44,500 nt of DNA from Paludibacteraceae bacterium. GTDB lineage: Bacteria > Bacteroidota > Bacteroidia > Bacteroidales > Paludibacteraceae. The notes below the pieces were generated by a model, which saw nothing but the letters and a program-made list of their open reading frames with translations, was not told where the DNA came from and did not search any database. Shown here in pieces: positions 33,062 through 43,016 of this stretch (position 1 is its first letter; each line of letters opens with the position of its first letter). The position numbers were made by a program, and so were the translations under genes. The stretch lies in NCBI GenBank assembly GCA_016283095.1, contig JAEEMG010000081.1, positions 1 to 44,500 of the forward strand, in the 5' to 3' direction.

Positions 33062-33981
33062 ATGGTTTATGAACTAACTTCTAAAATCAGTAAATGTCGT
33101 AACGAATTGATGGGCATAGCCATACTTGAAGTTATGTTGTGGCATTTACAGGAATCTGCTGGGGTTCGTAACCAGTTATTACAGGTTTTTACTAAGCTAA
33201 TATACACTCCTGGATTTTTCTTTCTATCTGGTTTTGGATTGTTCTATTCTTTGTCTGGAAATTCTAATATTTTGAGTTTTTATCGGAAACGAATTTTTAG
33301 ACTTTATTTGCCATATCTTATCATTTCTACACCATTTATATTGTATATAGGTATTCTTAAGGGTAAAATAATTGTAGATTTGTTAATGGATATAAGTACG
33401 TTAAATTTTTGGATAAGAGGAAATTATTTAGGAGTGTGGTATATTGCTGTGTCGCTAGTATTATATTTTATAGCTCCAATATTATATAGAATTATGTTTA
33501 GAATTCAAGATAAGTCATATCTATTAGCATGGTTGACTGTATTGGGATTCGCATTTTTTCTTTATATTCCATTCGATTTGCCTCATATATCACAGGGTGG
33601 ACTTCTCGTGCTTATCTATTTCCTTTCGGGATGCTTGTTGCAGCATTTTCAAAAGAGAAAAGACCCATTACTATTGTAGATGGAATGTTTTTTTCTTTTT
33701 ATTTTATATTTGGTTTTATATATGCAAGATCATATTGGATCTCGATTGTTTCAATCTTTGTGTTCGCAATAATATTAGGGGGTAAACTGAAAACTATAAA
33801 AAAGATATTATCATGGTTAGGAAAATATTCTCTAGAAATTTTTTTATTGCATATTATGATTGCTTATAGCGTAAAATTTACATTTGATAGCGATTTGTTT
33901 TATGCTTATATAGTTTCGGATGTTATCTCAATATTATTATGCAAGTATGTTTCTAATGGGATCTCTACAATTCTAAAATGA
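33062..33981 (+). pseudogene. Frameshifted membrane acyltransferase (acyltransferase 3 family)
   Basis: The first frame from ATG 33062 reads NELMGIAILEVMLWHLQESA, FFFLSGFGLFYSL and FYRKRIFRLYLPYLIIS, as in O-acetyltransferases, but stops at 33679. A second frame, offset by one missing base, continues with RAYLFPFGMLVAAF, VDGMFFSFYFIFGFIYARSY and KYSLEIFLLHIMIAYSVKFT, the normal C-terminal membrane segments, to 33981. The switch falls at the GGG run 33595-33597; one more G there restores a single frame of about 306 residues. It is either a phase-variable or dead gene, or a sequencing error. The second frame's stop overlaps the next gene's ATG. Confidence 0.82.
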
Positions 33982-35006
33982 ATATGAATAATATACAAAT
34001 AAAGGATATTGAAGAATTTGCTTTGTCTTTTCCATTTTCAGAAGAATTAGAAAAATCAAGATTCCTAATTACAGGTGCTACTGGCCTAATAGGGTCCACT
34101 CTCGTTCATTGTCTTTTGGCATTGAATAAGGAGATAGAAATTACGTGTCCTGTTAGAAGCACAGAGAAAGCTAAATATATGTTTGCGGAGGATGCTAATA
34201 AATTAGATTTAGTAGAATGTGAGTTATTGCCATTTTTGACAAATCTTTCGGAATCATGTCACTTTGATTATGTTGTACATTGTGCAAGTCCGACTTCTGG
34301 AAAATATATGATTGAACATCCGGTAGAAACTTATATGTTGGCTGTTGATTCTACTCGTGCTATTCTTGAATATGCTCGAAAATCACAGATTAAAGGATTT
34401 GTATATATATCTTCTTTGGAGTATTATGGACAAATATTAGATGACTGTATAATTACGGAGAATATGCAAGGCTTTGTTGATAATACAGACCCAAGGAGTT
34501 CATATCCTTTGGGTAAAAGATCTGCAGAATATCTTTGCTCGGCGTATGCAAATGAATATGGAGTGCCTGTAAAAGTAGCACGCTTGACGCAAACGTTCGG
34601 AGCTGGTGTGGCTGCAGATGATAATCGTGTATTTGCTCAGTTTGCTAGAAGCGTTATAAATGGAACGGATATCATTTTACATACGACAGGAGAATCAGCG
34701 AAACCATATTGTTATACAATAGATTGTGTGTCTGCAATTATTTATATCCTTTTAAAGGGACAAAATGGGGAGGCATACAATGTGGCAAATCAAGATACTT
34801 ATATAAGTATAAAAAATATGGCTGTGTTTTTGCGTGATAATTTTAATCCTCATATCGATGTGCGTGTGGAATTACGTATGGGAATGGGATATGCTCCAGT
34901 TACAAAACTTCATCTGTCTTCTGAAAAATTAATGTCTTTAGGATGGGTTCCTAAGAATGATTTAAAAAATATGTTTGATAAATTATTAAGAAGTTTTGAA
35001 GGTTAG
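33978..35006 (+). CDS. Extended SDR, NAD-dependent epimerase/dehydratase family
   Basis: A 342-residue nucleotide-sugar-type SDR. FLITGATGLIGSTLVHCL (about 30-47) is the cofactor motif. HCASPTSGKYMIEHPVETY, ISSLEYYG and the Tyr/Lys motif SSYPLGKRSAEYLC follow. In several capsule loci a gene like this stands between an IspD-like cytidylyltransferase and a LicD gene, so it may reduce or modify the precursor of the CDP-linked group. The substrate is unknown. Confidence 0.8.
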   Translation: MNMNNIQIKDIEEFALSFPFSEELEKSRFLITGATGLIGSTLVHCLLALNKEIEITCPVRSTEKAKYMFAEDANKLDLVECELLPFLTNLSESCHFDYVVHCASPTSGKYMIEHPVETYMLAVDSTRAILEYARKSQIKGFVYISSLEYYGQILDDCIITENMQGFVDNTDPRSSYPLGKRSAEYLCSAYANEYGVPVKVARLTQTFGAGVAADDNRVFAQFARSVINGTDIILHTTGESAKPYCYTIDCVSAIIYILLKGQNGEAYNVANQDTYISIKNMAVFLRDNFNPHIDVRVELRMGMGYAPVTKLHLSSEKLMSLGWVPKNDLKNMFDKLLRSFEG

Positions 35007-35009
35007 ATT

Positions 35010-35900
35010 ATGGATAGTTTAATTGAAAAATACAAAGAAAAATTATTGGACCTTCTTGTTGCATTTGATAAGTTCTGCACGGATAATAATCTTAAATACT
35101 ATGCAAGTGGAGGAACTGCTATTGGTGTAGTTCGTCATAAGGGGTTTATTCCTTGGGATGATGATATTGATGTTGTTATGCCTAGAGAAGACTATAATCG
35201 AATGATTGAATTAAGAAATACGTTAAATCCTAAAAAGTATTATATAAAAACTTTAGGTGATGAAGATTATATCTATGCATATGGGAAATTCTGTGATGCG
35301 CAAACTACACTAGTCGAATACAAAATATATCCTAGATGTATTATTGGTGTTAATATAGATATTTTTCCTATTGATGAAGTCCTTGATGATAGAGAAACTC
35401 TTTGCATAAAGAGAAGAAAATTTTATAGCTTACGTGAAAGATTTCTTATGACTTATCAGAAACTGTCAATGCGAAATTTATTGTCTTATTTAAAACATGG
35501 AGAAATAAAAAAAGCATTTGAATCACTTTATTATGGGGTGTTATCTTCTAATTTAAAAAAGAAAAAAACAAGAGATTTATTTATTGCCTTTGAAAAAAAA
35601 TGGCAATTAGACAAAGGTGTTTTTCTATATAATCATTCCGCATTTTATCCTTTGGAAAAAGAACTTTTATCAAAGGATTGGTTTAGTGATTTTGTTTATA
35701 TGCCGTTTGAGAATACTAAAATACGCATGATGAAAGGTTACAATCAATATTTATCTCAACTTTTTGGAGATTATATGACTCCTCCTCCATTGGATAAACA
35801 GGTATCACAACATAGTCACTATTATATCAATCTGAAAGAACGGTTATCAAGAAATGAAATAGAAGTAAGAATGGCGAGTGATGAATATTCTGTCTTTTAA
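35010..35900 (+). CDS. LicD-family phosphotransferase
   Basis: A 296-residue member of the LicD/fukutin superfamily. The signature GGTAIGVVRHKGFIPWDDDI, then DVVMPREDY, lies at about 34-62 and holds the Mg-binding DDDID. LicD enzymes move phosphocholine, and relatives move ribitol phosphate, from a CDP donor to a glycan. With the IspD-like gene two genes upstream, a CDP-alditol donor is more likely than CDP-choline; no choline kinase or choline uptake gene is seen. It starts 3 bases after the SDR. Confidence 0.88.
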   Translation: MDSLIEKYKEKLLDLLVAFDKFCTDNNLKYYASGGTAIGVVRHKGFIPWDDDIDVVMPREDYNRMIELRNTLNPKKYYIKTLGDEDYIYAYGKFCDAQTTLVEYKIYPRCIIGVNIDIFPIDEVLDDRETLCIKRRKFYSLRERFLMTYQKLSMRNLLSYLKHGEIKKAFESLYYGVLSSNLKKKKTRDLFIAFEKKWQLDKGVFLYNHSAFYPLEKELLSKDWFSDFVYMPFENTKIRMMKGYNQYLSQLFGDYMTPPPLDKQVSQHSHYYINLKERLSRNEIEVRMASDEYSVF

Positions 35901-35975
35901 ATAATATAATAAATTATATAATAATTTTGGGGTAGGATTTGAGAAACAATATAAAAAATTGATATTTGTGTGTCT

Positions 35976-36911
35976 ATGACTAAAGTTAGTGTAATTGTTC
36001 CTATTTATGGGGTTGAAAAGTATATTGAACGATGTGCTAGAAGTCTTTTTGAACAAACATTAGACGATATAGAGTTTATTTTTGTTAATGATTGTACCAT
36101 GGATAACTCTATAGAAGTCCTTCAAAAAGTCATTAAGGATTATCCGGCTCGAAACTCGCAGATTAGAATTATTGAACATGACGTGAATAAAGGCCTTCCA
36201 GAAGCTCGTAAAACAGGAATTTTAGCTGCACAAGGAGAGTATATAGCTCATTGTGATAGTGATGATTGGGTTGATAAAGAAATGTATCGTGATCTGTACG
36301 AAAAGGCTATTGTTAATGATGCAGATATGGCTGTTTGCGATTATATTGAACATGATGGTTCACAACAAATATCTTATCATGTTGGTTGTTTGAGTGAAAA
36401 TCCAGAAAAATTTGTTAGTGATATGATGTTTGAACGTACTGCTTGGGCAATATGGAATAAATTATTTAAGCGATGTGTTTATAAAAATGTTGTTTATTAT
36501 CCATCTTATAATATGGGAGAAGATATGTTGCTAACGATACAATTGGCACTTAATTGTAAAAAGATAGTTCATATATCCAATCCATATTATTTTTATTTTT
36601 ACAATTCTAATTCAATTGTAAGAAGTTCTAGTGATGAAGCAAAACTAAATAAATTTATTCAGTTCAAATCAAACTTAGAAGTTTTACTACAATTTCTTGA
36701 TGAAAAAAAACAGGCAGGAAATTATCACGATGAAATGATTTGGCTCAAATATAAATGCAAATCTAAAATACAAGGAGATGGGGAATTGTTTAAGAATTTG
36801 TATAAAGAAACGTATCCATATGCTTTAATTAATATGTTTTTTTGCAAAAAAATAAAATTAAGAAAGAAAATTGCATGCTTATATCATAATATCAAACAAG
36901 TATTAAGATAA
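35976..36911 (+). CDS. Family 2 glycosyltransferase
   Basis: From ATG 35976 (MTKVSVIVPIYGVEKYIERC) 311 residues. FIFVNDCTMDNSIEVL, NKGLPEARKTGILAAQGEYI and the metal motif HCDSDDWVDKEMY are GT-A hallmarks. An in-frame GTG at 35970 is possible but not needed. The donor is unknown. The 69 bases before it carry no clear promoter. Confidence 0.88.
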   Translation: MTKVSVIVPIYGVEKYIERCARSLFEQTLDDIEFIFVNDCTMDNSIEVLQKVIKDYPARNSQIRIIEHDVNKGLPEARKTGILAAQGEYIAHCDSDDWVDKEMYRDLYEKAIVNDADMAVCDYIEHDGSQQISYHVGCLSENPEKFVSDMMFERTAWAIWNKLFKRCVYKNVVYYPSYNMGEDMLLTIQLALNCKKIVHISNPYYFYFYNSNSIVRSSSDEAKLNKFIQFKSNLEVLLQFLDEKKQAGNYHDEMIWLKYKCKSKIQGDGELFKNLYKETYPYALINMFFCKKIKLRKKIACLYHNIKQVLR

Positions 36912-37058
36912 TTGAATTTATGTGATTATTGAGTGTTCGTTTGGATGACTATTGAAATGTGATGTTGTCCTAGAAACATGTCAAAGAAATATTTTTTGAG
37001 CACAAATATCCGACTAGTGCTGAATTTATATATAAACTGATTTCTATATATCATTTTA
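36912..37058. other. 147-base gap with a 20-codon frame
   Basis: ATG at 36978 opens MSKKYFLSTNIRLVLNLYIN, closed by TGA at 37038-37040. It is in the same frame as the next gene, so it may be the lost upstream start of that gene. No promoter or terminator is convincing. Confidence 0.3.
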
Positions 37059-38321
37059 GTGGTGAAACAAATTAATAATTGGTGGAAAGAGAGTCCAACT
37101 GAAGCTAAAAATAAGTTGTTTCTGTTTTTGATGTGTCCTTTATGGTCTTTTTTATATTCATTAAGAAATATTCATACTAGATCCACTTATAAGGTATTGT
37201 TTTGGTTTACTTTATTTTTTGGTATGTGTATGGTATATAATAAAGAGGTTCGTAATGATGGAAAGTTTCATGCGTATGAATTTCAGCAATATGGACAAAA
37301 AGATTTTGGACAATACGAAAGAGAAATTCATTCTTTTTTTTCAGTGGATAATAGTGAGGGTATTAAAGATATTTTTAATATTTCTGTGATGTATGTAGTG
37401 TCACGAGTTTCTGATAATTTTCATGTTTATTTTTTAGTCATTGCATTTTTTTATGCAATTGTAATGAGACGGGGGCTAAAACTATTTACATGTGAAGAAA
37501 AATTTGATAGGTCAAGGTCTTCATATATTCTGTTATATATTTTTTTCATATATCAATTTAGCAGTATAAATGGAGTAAGATTTGGAATAGCTGCGTGGAT
37601 AGGTGTGTATTGCCTTTTTAAGATATTTCGAGACGGCAATAGTCATTATTTATGGATTGCACTATTGACACCTTTGATACATGCTTCTTTTATTATTTAT
37701 CTGGGGATGGTCTTTGTCGCATATTTTTCACGTCGATATGAAAAAATTTGGTTCATGCTTTTCATTTTGAGTTTTATTTTTTCTGAATTTTCAATGTTAT
37801 TATTGGCTCAAAATGTAAATCAACTACCAGGATTTATGGCACAATGGCTAGGGTCATATGTCCATTATAAAGAATGGTATCAAACAGAAGGGTCGGGTTT
37901 TTATTGGTTGAGTAATCTTTTGAAATTGGCCATCCGTTATTATTATGCCATTATGGTATATTTGATTTATAAAAATTCATCTTTGGTAAAAAGCAATGAA
38001 AAAACTAAAGATTTGTATCAAGTACTTTTTGTTTTTTTTTCTATAGCTAATTTTTTATCTGCAATTCCTTCTGCTGGACGTTTCTTGAATTTTTCACTTC
38101 CAATCATTGCATATATATGGCTTATTAATTTTAAAGGGTTCAAGTATGATAAATTTTTAATATTGTATTTGTTTCTGTCAATAGTATCTTTTAAGGAAAC
38201 TTTTGATGTTTATAAAAGTCTTTTTGATCCTTGTTTCCTTTTTTCAAATCCTTTATATTTAATTTGGGAATATTTTTTTAATTATGATCCGATAACTCCG
38301 GAGCTCTTGAATGTAAGGTAA
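37059..38321 (+). CDS. wzy: EpsG-like membrane protein, probable Wzy polymerase
   Basis: A 420-residue protein with about ten hydrophobic segments, resembling the EpsG family (for example [33 protein letters not shown]). Such proteins polymerise repeat units in Wzx/Wzy pathways, and this is the only candidate in the window. No ATG is found near the start of the open stretch. I use GTG at 37059 (GTG GTG AAA CAA); the second GTG is also possible. The name wzy is by role, not by sequence likeness to a named gene. Confidence 0.75.
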   Translation: MVKQINNWWKESPTEAKNKLFLFLMCPLWSFLYSLRNIHTRSTYKVLFWFTLFFGMCMVYNKEVRNDGKFHAYEFQQYGQKDFGQYEREIHSFFSVDNSEGIKDIFNISVMYVVSRVSDNFHVYFLVIAFFYAIVMRRGLKLFTCEEKFDRSRSSYILLYIFFIYQFSSINGVRFGIAAWIGVYCLFKIFRDGNSHYLWIALLTPLIHASFIIYLGMVFVAYFSRRYEKIWFMLFILSFIFSEFSMLLLAQNVNQLPGFMAQWLGSYVHYKEWYQTEGSGFYWLSNLLKLAIRYYYAIMVYLIYKNSSLVKSNEKTKDLYQVLFVFFSIANFLSAIPSAGRFLNFSLPIIAYIWLINFKGFKYDKFLILYLFLSIVSFKETFDVYKSLFDPCFLFSNPLYLIWEYFFNYDPITPELLNVR

Positions 38322-38337
38322 AAATCTTAAATATTTT

Positions 38338-38919
38338 ATGTTGGGTATTTTAAGGAATATATTTTATTATTTTGCACTAATAAGGATAATACCTGTAGTA
38401 TGTAGTGTTTGGTTTTCTGATAAAAAAAATTGCATTTTAAAAGATATTTTATTTTATAACAAGAAAAAAAATATGGTTGCCCCCCCTTTGGCGTCATTAT
38501 GTAAACTCTTGTATTTGGATCCATATTACAGAGCAATTTTTTATCATAAAGCTGGTATACGGACCAAAATATTCCGTTTTTTGCTTCCTCCGGAAGACAA
38601 AATTACGATATCTCAATATGTTGTATTTAAGGGAGCTGTGTTTGCAGCTCATCCGTATAGCACATATATAAATGCAAAAGAGATTGGAGATAATTTCATT
38701 TTTCGTCATTGTACGACTTTAGGAAATAAATCTGATGACAAGCCTAATGATATTCCTACAATAGGAGATAATGTCACTCTTGGTGCACATGTGATTATAT
38801 TGGGCAATGTTCATGTTGGAAATAATGTAATTGTAGGTGCTGGATCTGTTGTTGTCAAGGATATTCCTGATAATTGTGTTGTTGCTGGGAATCCAGCCAA
38901 AATCATAAAAAAATTATGA
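38338..38919 (+). CDS. Hexapeptide-repeat acetyltransferase (serine acetyltransferase-like)
   Basis: A 193-residue protein with a left-handed beta-helix. An N-terminal helical part (about 1-90) is followed by imperfect hexapeptide repeats ([73 protein letters not shown]). The last motif is common in sugar and serine O-acetyltransferases. In this setting it probably acetylates a sugar. Its stop overlaps the start of the next gene (ATGA). Confidence 0.83.
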   Translation: MLGILRNIFYYFALIRIIPVVCSVWFSDKKNCILKDILFYNKKKNMVAPPLASLCKLLYLDPYYRAIFYHKAGIRTKIFRFLLPPEDKITISQYVVFKGAVFAAHPYSTYINAKEIGDNFIFRHCTTLGNKSDDKPNDIPTIGDNVTLGAHVIILGNVHVGNNVIVGAGSVVVKDIPDNCVVAGNPAKIIKKL

Positions 38920-40130
38920 ACATACTTTTATCAACATCATGTGCAATCCCTTCTGGTGGAGGAATTGCTTCGTATAATGAAGAATTGGTAAATTTATTTG
39001 GTAGAGAACATTCGTTATATTTAATAACGGCTTCAAAAGAAGAGAATGTTTATGGATATAAAGAAACAGTATCTTATTATGGCAAGGATTATAAGACATT
39101 TATATATGCTAGAGATATTTTAGATAAAATAGATAAGTGGAAAATTGATATTGTTATTAATAGCGATTGTCCATTGATTGCGGTTCTTGCACCGTATATT
39201 AAAGTTCCTATTATTTCGATCAGTCATTTTATTAATGGTCGGTTGGCTTTATCGGCCGGTTATAATGCTAATTATTTGAGTGCGATTGTTAGTTTGTCTA
39301 ATTATGGTAAGGATTATTTAATAAAAACATATAATATAAAGGAAGAATCAAAGGTAAAGGTGATTTATAATTTTGTAGCAGACAAAGAAATGCCATTTCC
39401 TGATAATAAAATAAATAGGACCCCATTGAAAATTGTATATCCAGGGGGAACCTCTATTAAGAAGAGTTTTGAAGTTGTTATGTGTGCTCTATATAAACTT
39501 CTTAAAACTAATCTTAATTTTAAATTTATTTGGTTGGGAAATACGTTGTTGCCTTCTGCAAAATTTAGTAAGCATAAGGATTTGAGACAATTCTTTGAAG
39601 ATGACAATCGTTTAGAAATAAAAGGAAAGGTTTCAAGAGAGGAGGCAATTCATTATATTGAGCAAGCAAACATTTTTTTATTGCCATCTCGGGGAGAGGG
39701 ATGTCCAATGACTCTGTTAGAAGCAATGAGGGCAGGTTGTATTCCTATTGTGAGTGATGCTAAGCATGGAAGTGTTGAAATTTTGCAGTCTGGAAAATTT
39801 GGTAAAATTGTAAAACAAGGAAGTAGTACTTCTTTATTTGATGCGATTGAAGATATTCTTGTAAATCATGGCAATTATATTAATGATTATAAAAATACTT
39901 TTACATATTCAAGAAATACGTTATCTCAAAATATTTGGGCACAACAAATGAAGAACTTGTTTTTAACTGTTAGAAGTCATTCTAAAGAATATAAAATTTT
40001 AGAAGAAGAGGATTATGCACTAAATTGGAAAAACTTTGATAAACGGTTAAAGAAGGAGAGGTGCAAAGAACAATTTGATAGCTTGGTTTGTAGGTTGTAT
40101 CTTGAATATTTATATTATTTTATAAAATAA
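38916..40130 (+). CDS. Family 4 glycosyltransferase (GT-B fold)
   Basis: From ATG 38916 ([20 protein letters not shown]) 404 residues. A glycine-rich N-terminal loop, then [20 protein letters not shown] at the start of the second domain and [20 protein letters not shown], the retaining-enzyme EX7E region, near residue 265. The longer open frame from 38874 lies within the previous gene and is not used. Donor unknown. Confidence 0.87.
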   Translation: MNILLSTSCAIPSGGGIASYNEELVNLFGREHSLYLITASKEENVYGYKETVSYYGKDYKTFIYARDILDKIDKWKIDIVINSDCPLIAVLAPYIKVPIISISHFINGRLALSAGYNANYLSAIVSLSNYGKDYLIKTYNIKEESKVKVIYNFVADKEMPFPDNKINRTPLKIVYPGGTSIKKSFEVVMCALYKLLKTNLNFKFIWLGNTLLPSAKFSKHKDLRQFFEDDNRLEIKGKVSREEAIHYIEQANIFLLPSRGEGCPMTLLEAMRAGCIPIVSDAKHGSVEILQSGKFGKIVKQGSSTSLFDAIEDILVNHGNYINDYKNTFTYSRNTLSQNIWAQQMKNLFLTVRSHSKEYKILEEEDYALNWKNFDKRLKKERCKEQFDSLVCRLYLEYLYYFIK

Positions 40131-40136
40131 TCAGTT

Positions 40137-41243
40137 ATGCCGAAACTATGTTTGATATTTAACACCGCACCACATTATCGTGAATCTATATATACATTAA
40201 TTGATCATGAATATGAATGTGAGTGGCATTTTGGTGAAAAATTAGGAGATATCCAAGAAATGGATTATTCTCTTTTAAACAATGTGAAGCATTATACAAG
40301 TTGTGGAAATCCATCTAAATTATATTGGAAAAAAGGCATTCTTTCACTTTTATTTAAGAAAGAGAATAATGTTTTTTTTATGCTCGCAGAAAGTCGAAGT
40401 TTGACAGATTATGTTTTTTTGGGTTTGTCTCGTCTGTTGAAGAAGAAGGTTTATGTATGGTCGCATGGATGGTATGGCAAGGAAACAAAGTTTGAATCTG
40501 TATTAAAAAAGTGGCAGTTTAATCATGTTGATGGTATTTTCGTATATTCAAACTACGGAAGAAATTTGATGATTGAACAAGGTTTACCATCTGACAAAAT
40601 ATTTACAATTCATAATTCTCTTCATTATGATCAGCAAAAAGCTTTGCGTGAAAGTATAATTCCCTCGTCAATCTATAAGGATTATTTTAAGAATGGAAAT
40701 CCGATTTTAATTTTTATTGGACGTTTGACAAAAGTAAAAAAATTGGATATGCTTATAGAAGCGTTGGCAAAAATGAAAGTTGAAAACGAGAATTATAATT
40801 TAGTTTTTGTTGGAGATGGTGAAGAGAGAAAAAATCTAGAATCGAAGGTTAAGTCTTTTGGACTTAGTGATAATGTTTGGTTTTATGGAGCTTGTTATGA
40901 TGAAAAACAAAATGCAGAACTTATTTATAATGCTGATTTATGTGTTTCCCCTGGAAATGTTGGATTGACAGCTATGCATGCACTCGTATTTGGATGTCCT
41001 GTCATAACTCACAATTGTTTTAAATGGCAGATGCCTGAGTTTGAAGCTGTTCATCCAGGAGTGACGGGTGATTTCTTTGAGATGGATAATGTAGTTTCTT
41101 TGTCTAAGGTTATCAGTAAATGGTTTGCTGAAAAATCAGTTGATAGAGATGGTGTTCGTAAGGCATGTTTTAATGAGATCGATACTCAATGGAATCCATA
41201 TTTTCAGATGGATGTTATAAAGAAAAACTTGAAATTCGAATAA
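40137..41243 (+). CDS. Family 4 glycosyltransferase
   Basis: A 368-residue GT-B enzyme. KVYVWSHGWYGKE lies in the first domain, and LIFIGRLTKVKKLDMLIEAL opens the second. FVGDGEERKNLESKVKSFGL and CVSPGNVGLTAMHALVFGCP follow; the usual EX7E is replaced by a GNVGLTAMHAL form seen in part of the family. Donor unknown. Its stop overlaps the next start by one base. Confidence 0.86.
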   Translation: MPKLCLIFNTAPHYRESIYTLIDHEYECEWHFGEKLGDIQEMDYSLLNNVKHYTSCGNPSKLYWKKGILSLLFKKENNVFFMLAESRSLTDYVFLGLSRLLKKKVYVWSHGWYGKETKFESVLKKWQFNHVDGIFVYSNYGRNLMIEQGLPSDKIFTIHNSLHYDQQKALRESIIPSSIYKDYFKNGNPILIFIGRLTKVKKLDMLIEALAKMKVENENYNLVFVGDGEERKNLESKVKSFGLSDNVWFYGACYDEKQNAELIYNADLCVSPGNVGLTAMHALVFGCPVITHNCFKWQMPEFEAVHPGVTGDFFEMDNVVSLSKVISKWFAEKSVDRDGVRKACFNEIDTQWNPYFQMDVIKKNLKFE

Positions 41244-42442
41244 TGCCCAAACTTCTTCAAATAAATATAACCGCTAATTGGGGTTCAACAGGTAAGATTG
41301 CAGAACAGATAGGCATTTCTGCGATGAAACAAAGCTGGGATAGCTATATAGCATACGGCCGATGGTGCAATCCTTCTCAATCCCATTTGATAAAAGTTGG
41401 AAACAAGTTGGATATGTATTTGCATTATGGAGAGCAAAGAATACGAGATAATGAAGGATTATGTTCGCGTGGCTCAACTAAGAATTTAATCAAGCAAATA
41501 ACAGAGATTAAACCAGATATTGTGCATTTGCATAATATCCACGATCATTATTTGAATTATAAATTGCTTTTTGAATACCTCAATCAGACGAACATTAAAG
41601 TAGTTTGGACATTTCATGATTGTTGGGCTTTCACAGGACACTGTTTCCATTTTGTTACGAAAAATTGTGAACGATGGAAATCTGGATGTTTTGATTGTCC
41701 ATTGAAGAATGAATATCCTAAAACTTTATTGGATAGATCGAAAGAGCATTACGAAATAAAAAGAAATTTATTTGGCGATTGTAAAAATCTGACAATAGTT
41801 CCTTGTTCTGATTGGATGGGTGATTTTGTAAGAGAATCTTTTTTGAAAGACAAAAATATTCATGTCATTAAGAATGGAGTTGATTTGAATGTTTTTAAGC
41901 CTGTTTCTAATACAGAAGAAAAAGAAGAAGGAAGTTTCAATATTCTTGCCGTTTCCAATGTATGGAATAAAGACAAAGGATTAGAAGATATTTATAATCT
42001 TAGAAATATTCTTCCTGCAGAGTATAAAATAACTATGGTTGGTCTTTCTGCAGATCAAGTCAATAGACTTCCTTCTGGAATTGTCGGAATTCAAAGGACG
42101 CAAAATGTTCAAGAATTGGTTCAACTCTATTCAGATGCTGATGTATTGATTAATCCGACTTACGCAGACACATTCCCAACTGTCAATCTAGAAGCTCTTG
42201 CTTGTGGCACTCCTGTTATTACTTATAAGACTGGAGGTTCTCCAGAGGCAATAGATGAAAATACAGGAGCCGTTGTTGAACAAGGTGATTTGAATGCATT
42301 GTCAGAAACAATCAAAGAGTTTCAAGTCTTAGGTTTCAAGCAAAAGCATTCTGTTGATTGTAGAAAGCGATCAGAGGCGCATTTTGATAAAGACAAGTGT
42401 TTTGAAAAGTATATTGAGCTATATAATGGGTTGCTGAAATAA
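41243..42442 (+). CDS. Family 4 glycosyltransferase (WcaC-like)
   Basis: From ATG 41243 (MPKLLQINITANWGSTGKIA) 399 residues. This opening, HLHNIHDHYLNYKLLFEYL, WTFHDCWAFTGHCFHF and the cysteine-rich stretch CERWKSGCFDCP are typical of a GT4 subgroup that includes colanic acid WcaC. The second domain has ILAVSNVWNKDKGLEDI and INPTYADTFPTVNLEALACG with its EX7E region. Earlier ATG at 41189 overlaps the preceding gene. Donor unknown. Confidence 0.87.
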   Translation: MPKLLQINITANWGSTGKIAEQIGISAMKQSWDSYIAYGRWCNPSQSHLIKVGNKLDMYLHYGEQRIRDNEGLCSRGSTKNLIKQITEIKPDIVHLHNIHDHYLNYKLLFEYLNQTNIKVVWTFHDCWAFTGHCFHFVTKNCERWKSGCFDCPLKNEYPKTLLDRSKEHYEIKRNLFGDCKNLTIVPCSDWMGDFVRESFLKDKNIHVIKNGVDLNVFKPVSNTEEKEEGSFNILAVSNVWNKDKGLEDIYNLRNILPAEYKITMVGLSADQVNRLPSGIVGIQRTQNVQELVQLYSDADVLINPTYADTFPTVNLEALACGTPVITYKTGGSPEAIDENTGAVVEQGDLNALSETIKEFQVLGFKQKHSVDCRKRSEAHFDKDKCFEKYIELYNGLLK

Positions 42443-42443
42443 A

Positions 42444-43016
42444 ATGATAAATAATATAGATTTCTCAAATTTCAAAGGTTTTTTTCAAACAGGTATTCCT
42501 GATGAGATTCTTTATTCGTCATTTTTATTATGTGTAGTATTAATATTGTTTGGCTTTTTTTCTTCATATGTAAAGGATAAAAAGCATTTTGTATTTTGGT
42601 CTCTTTTCGTTGAGTACATATTGGTTGTATTATGTTCTACAGTTGTATGTCGGAGTTGTCTTGCCGAGGCTCGCATTGAACCTATGCCTTTTGGGGATTA
42701 TATTGCTATAGCAAATAGAACGCCTGGTGTTAGTGTGTGGGATATAATCTTAAATGTTGTTTTATTTTTGCCATTTGGCTTTTTATTATCTGCAATTAAG
42801 CAAACTTGGAATTGGCAGAATGTATTATTGTCAGGATTGGGCTTTTCATTCTGTATAGAGTCTATGCAATTTATATTTTCTAAAGGAATAGCTCAAACAG
42901 ATGATCTAATGCATAATTCCTTAGGTACATTATTAGGCTATTTTATTTTTCAAATGATGAGAAAAATAGTAAAGAGCAACAGAAATAATGTTAAGTTATG
43001 TATAAAAAATGAGTGA
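42444..43016 (+). CDS. VanZ-like membrane protein
   Basis: A 190-residue protein with four or five membrane segments. The VanZ signature is present: NVVLFLPFGFLLSAI, then GFSFCIESMQFIFSKGIAQT and DDLMHNSLGTLLGYFIF. VanZ gives low teicoplanin resistance in enterococci, but most members, common in polysaccharide loci, have no known function. Its end overlaps the next gene by 8 bases. Confidence 0.85.
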   Translation: MINNIDFSNFKGFFQTGIPDEILYSSFLLCVVLILFGFFSSYVKDKKHFVFWSLFVEYILVVLCSTVVCRSCLAEARIEPMPFGDYIAIANRTPGVSVWDIILNVVLFLPFGFLLSAIKQTWNWQNVLLSGLGFSFCIESMQFIFSKGIAQTDDLMHNSLGTLLGYFIFQMMRKIVKSNRNNVKLCIKNE

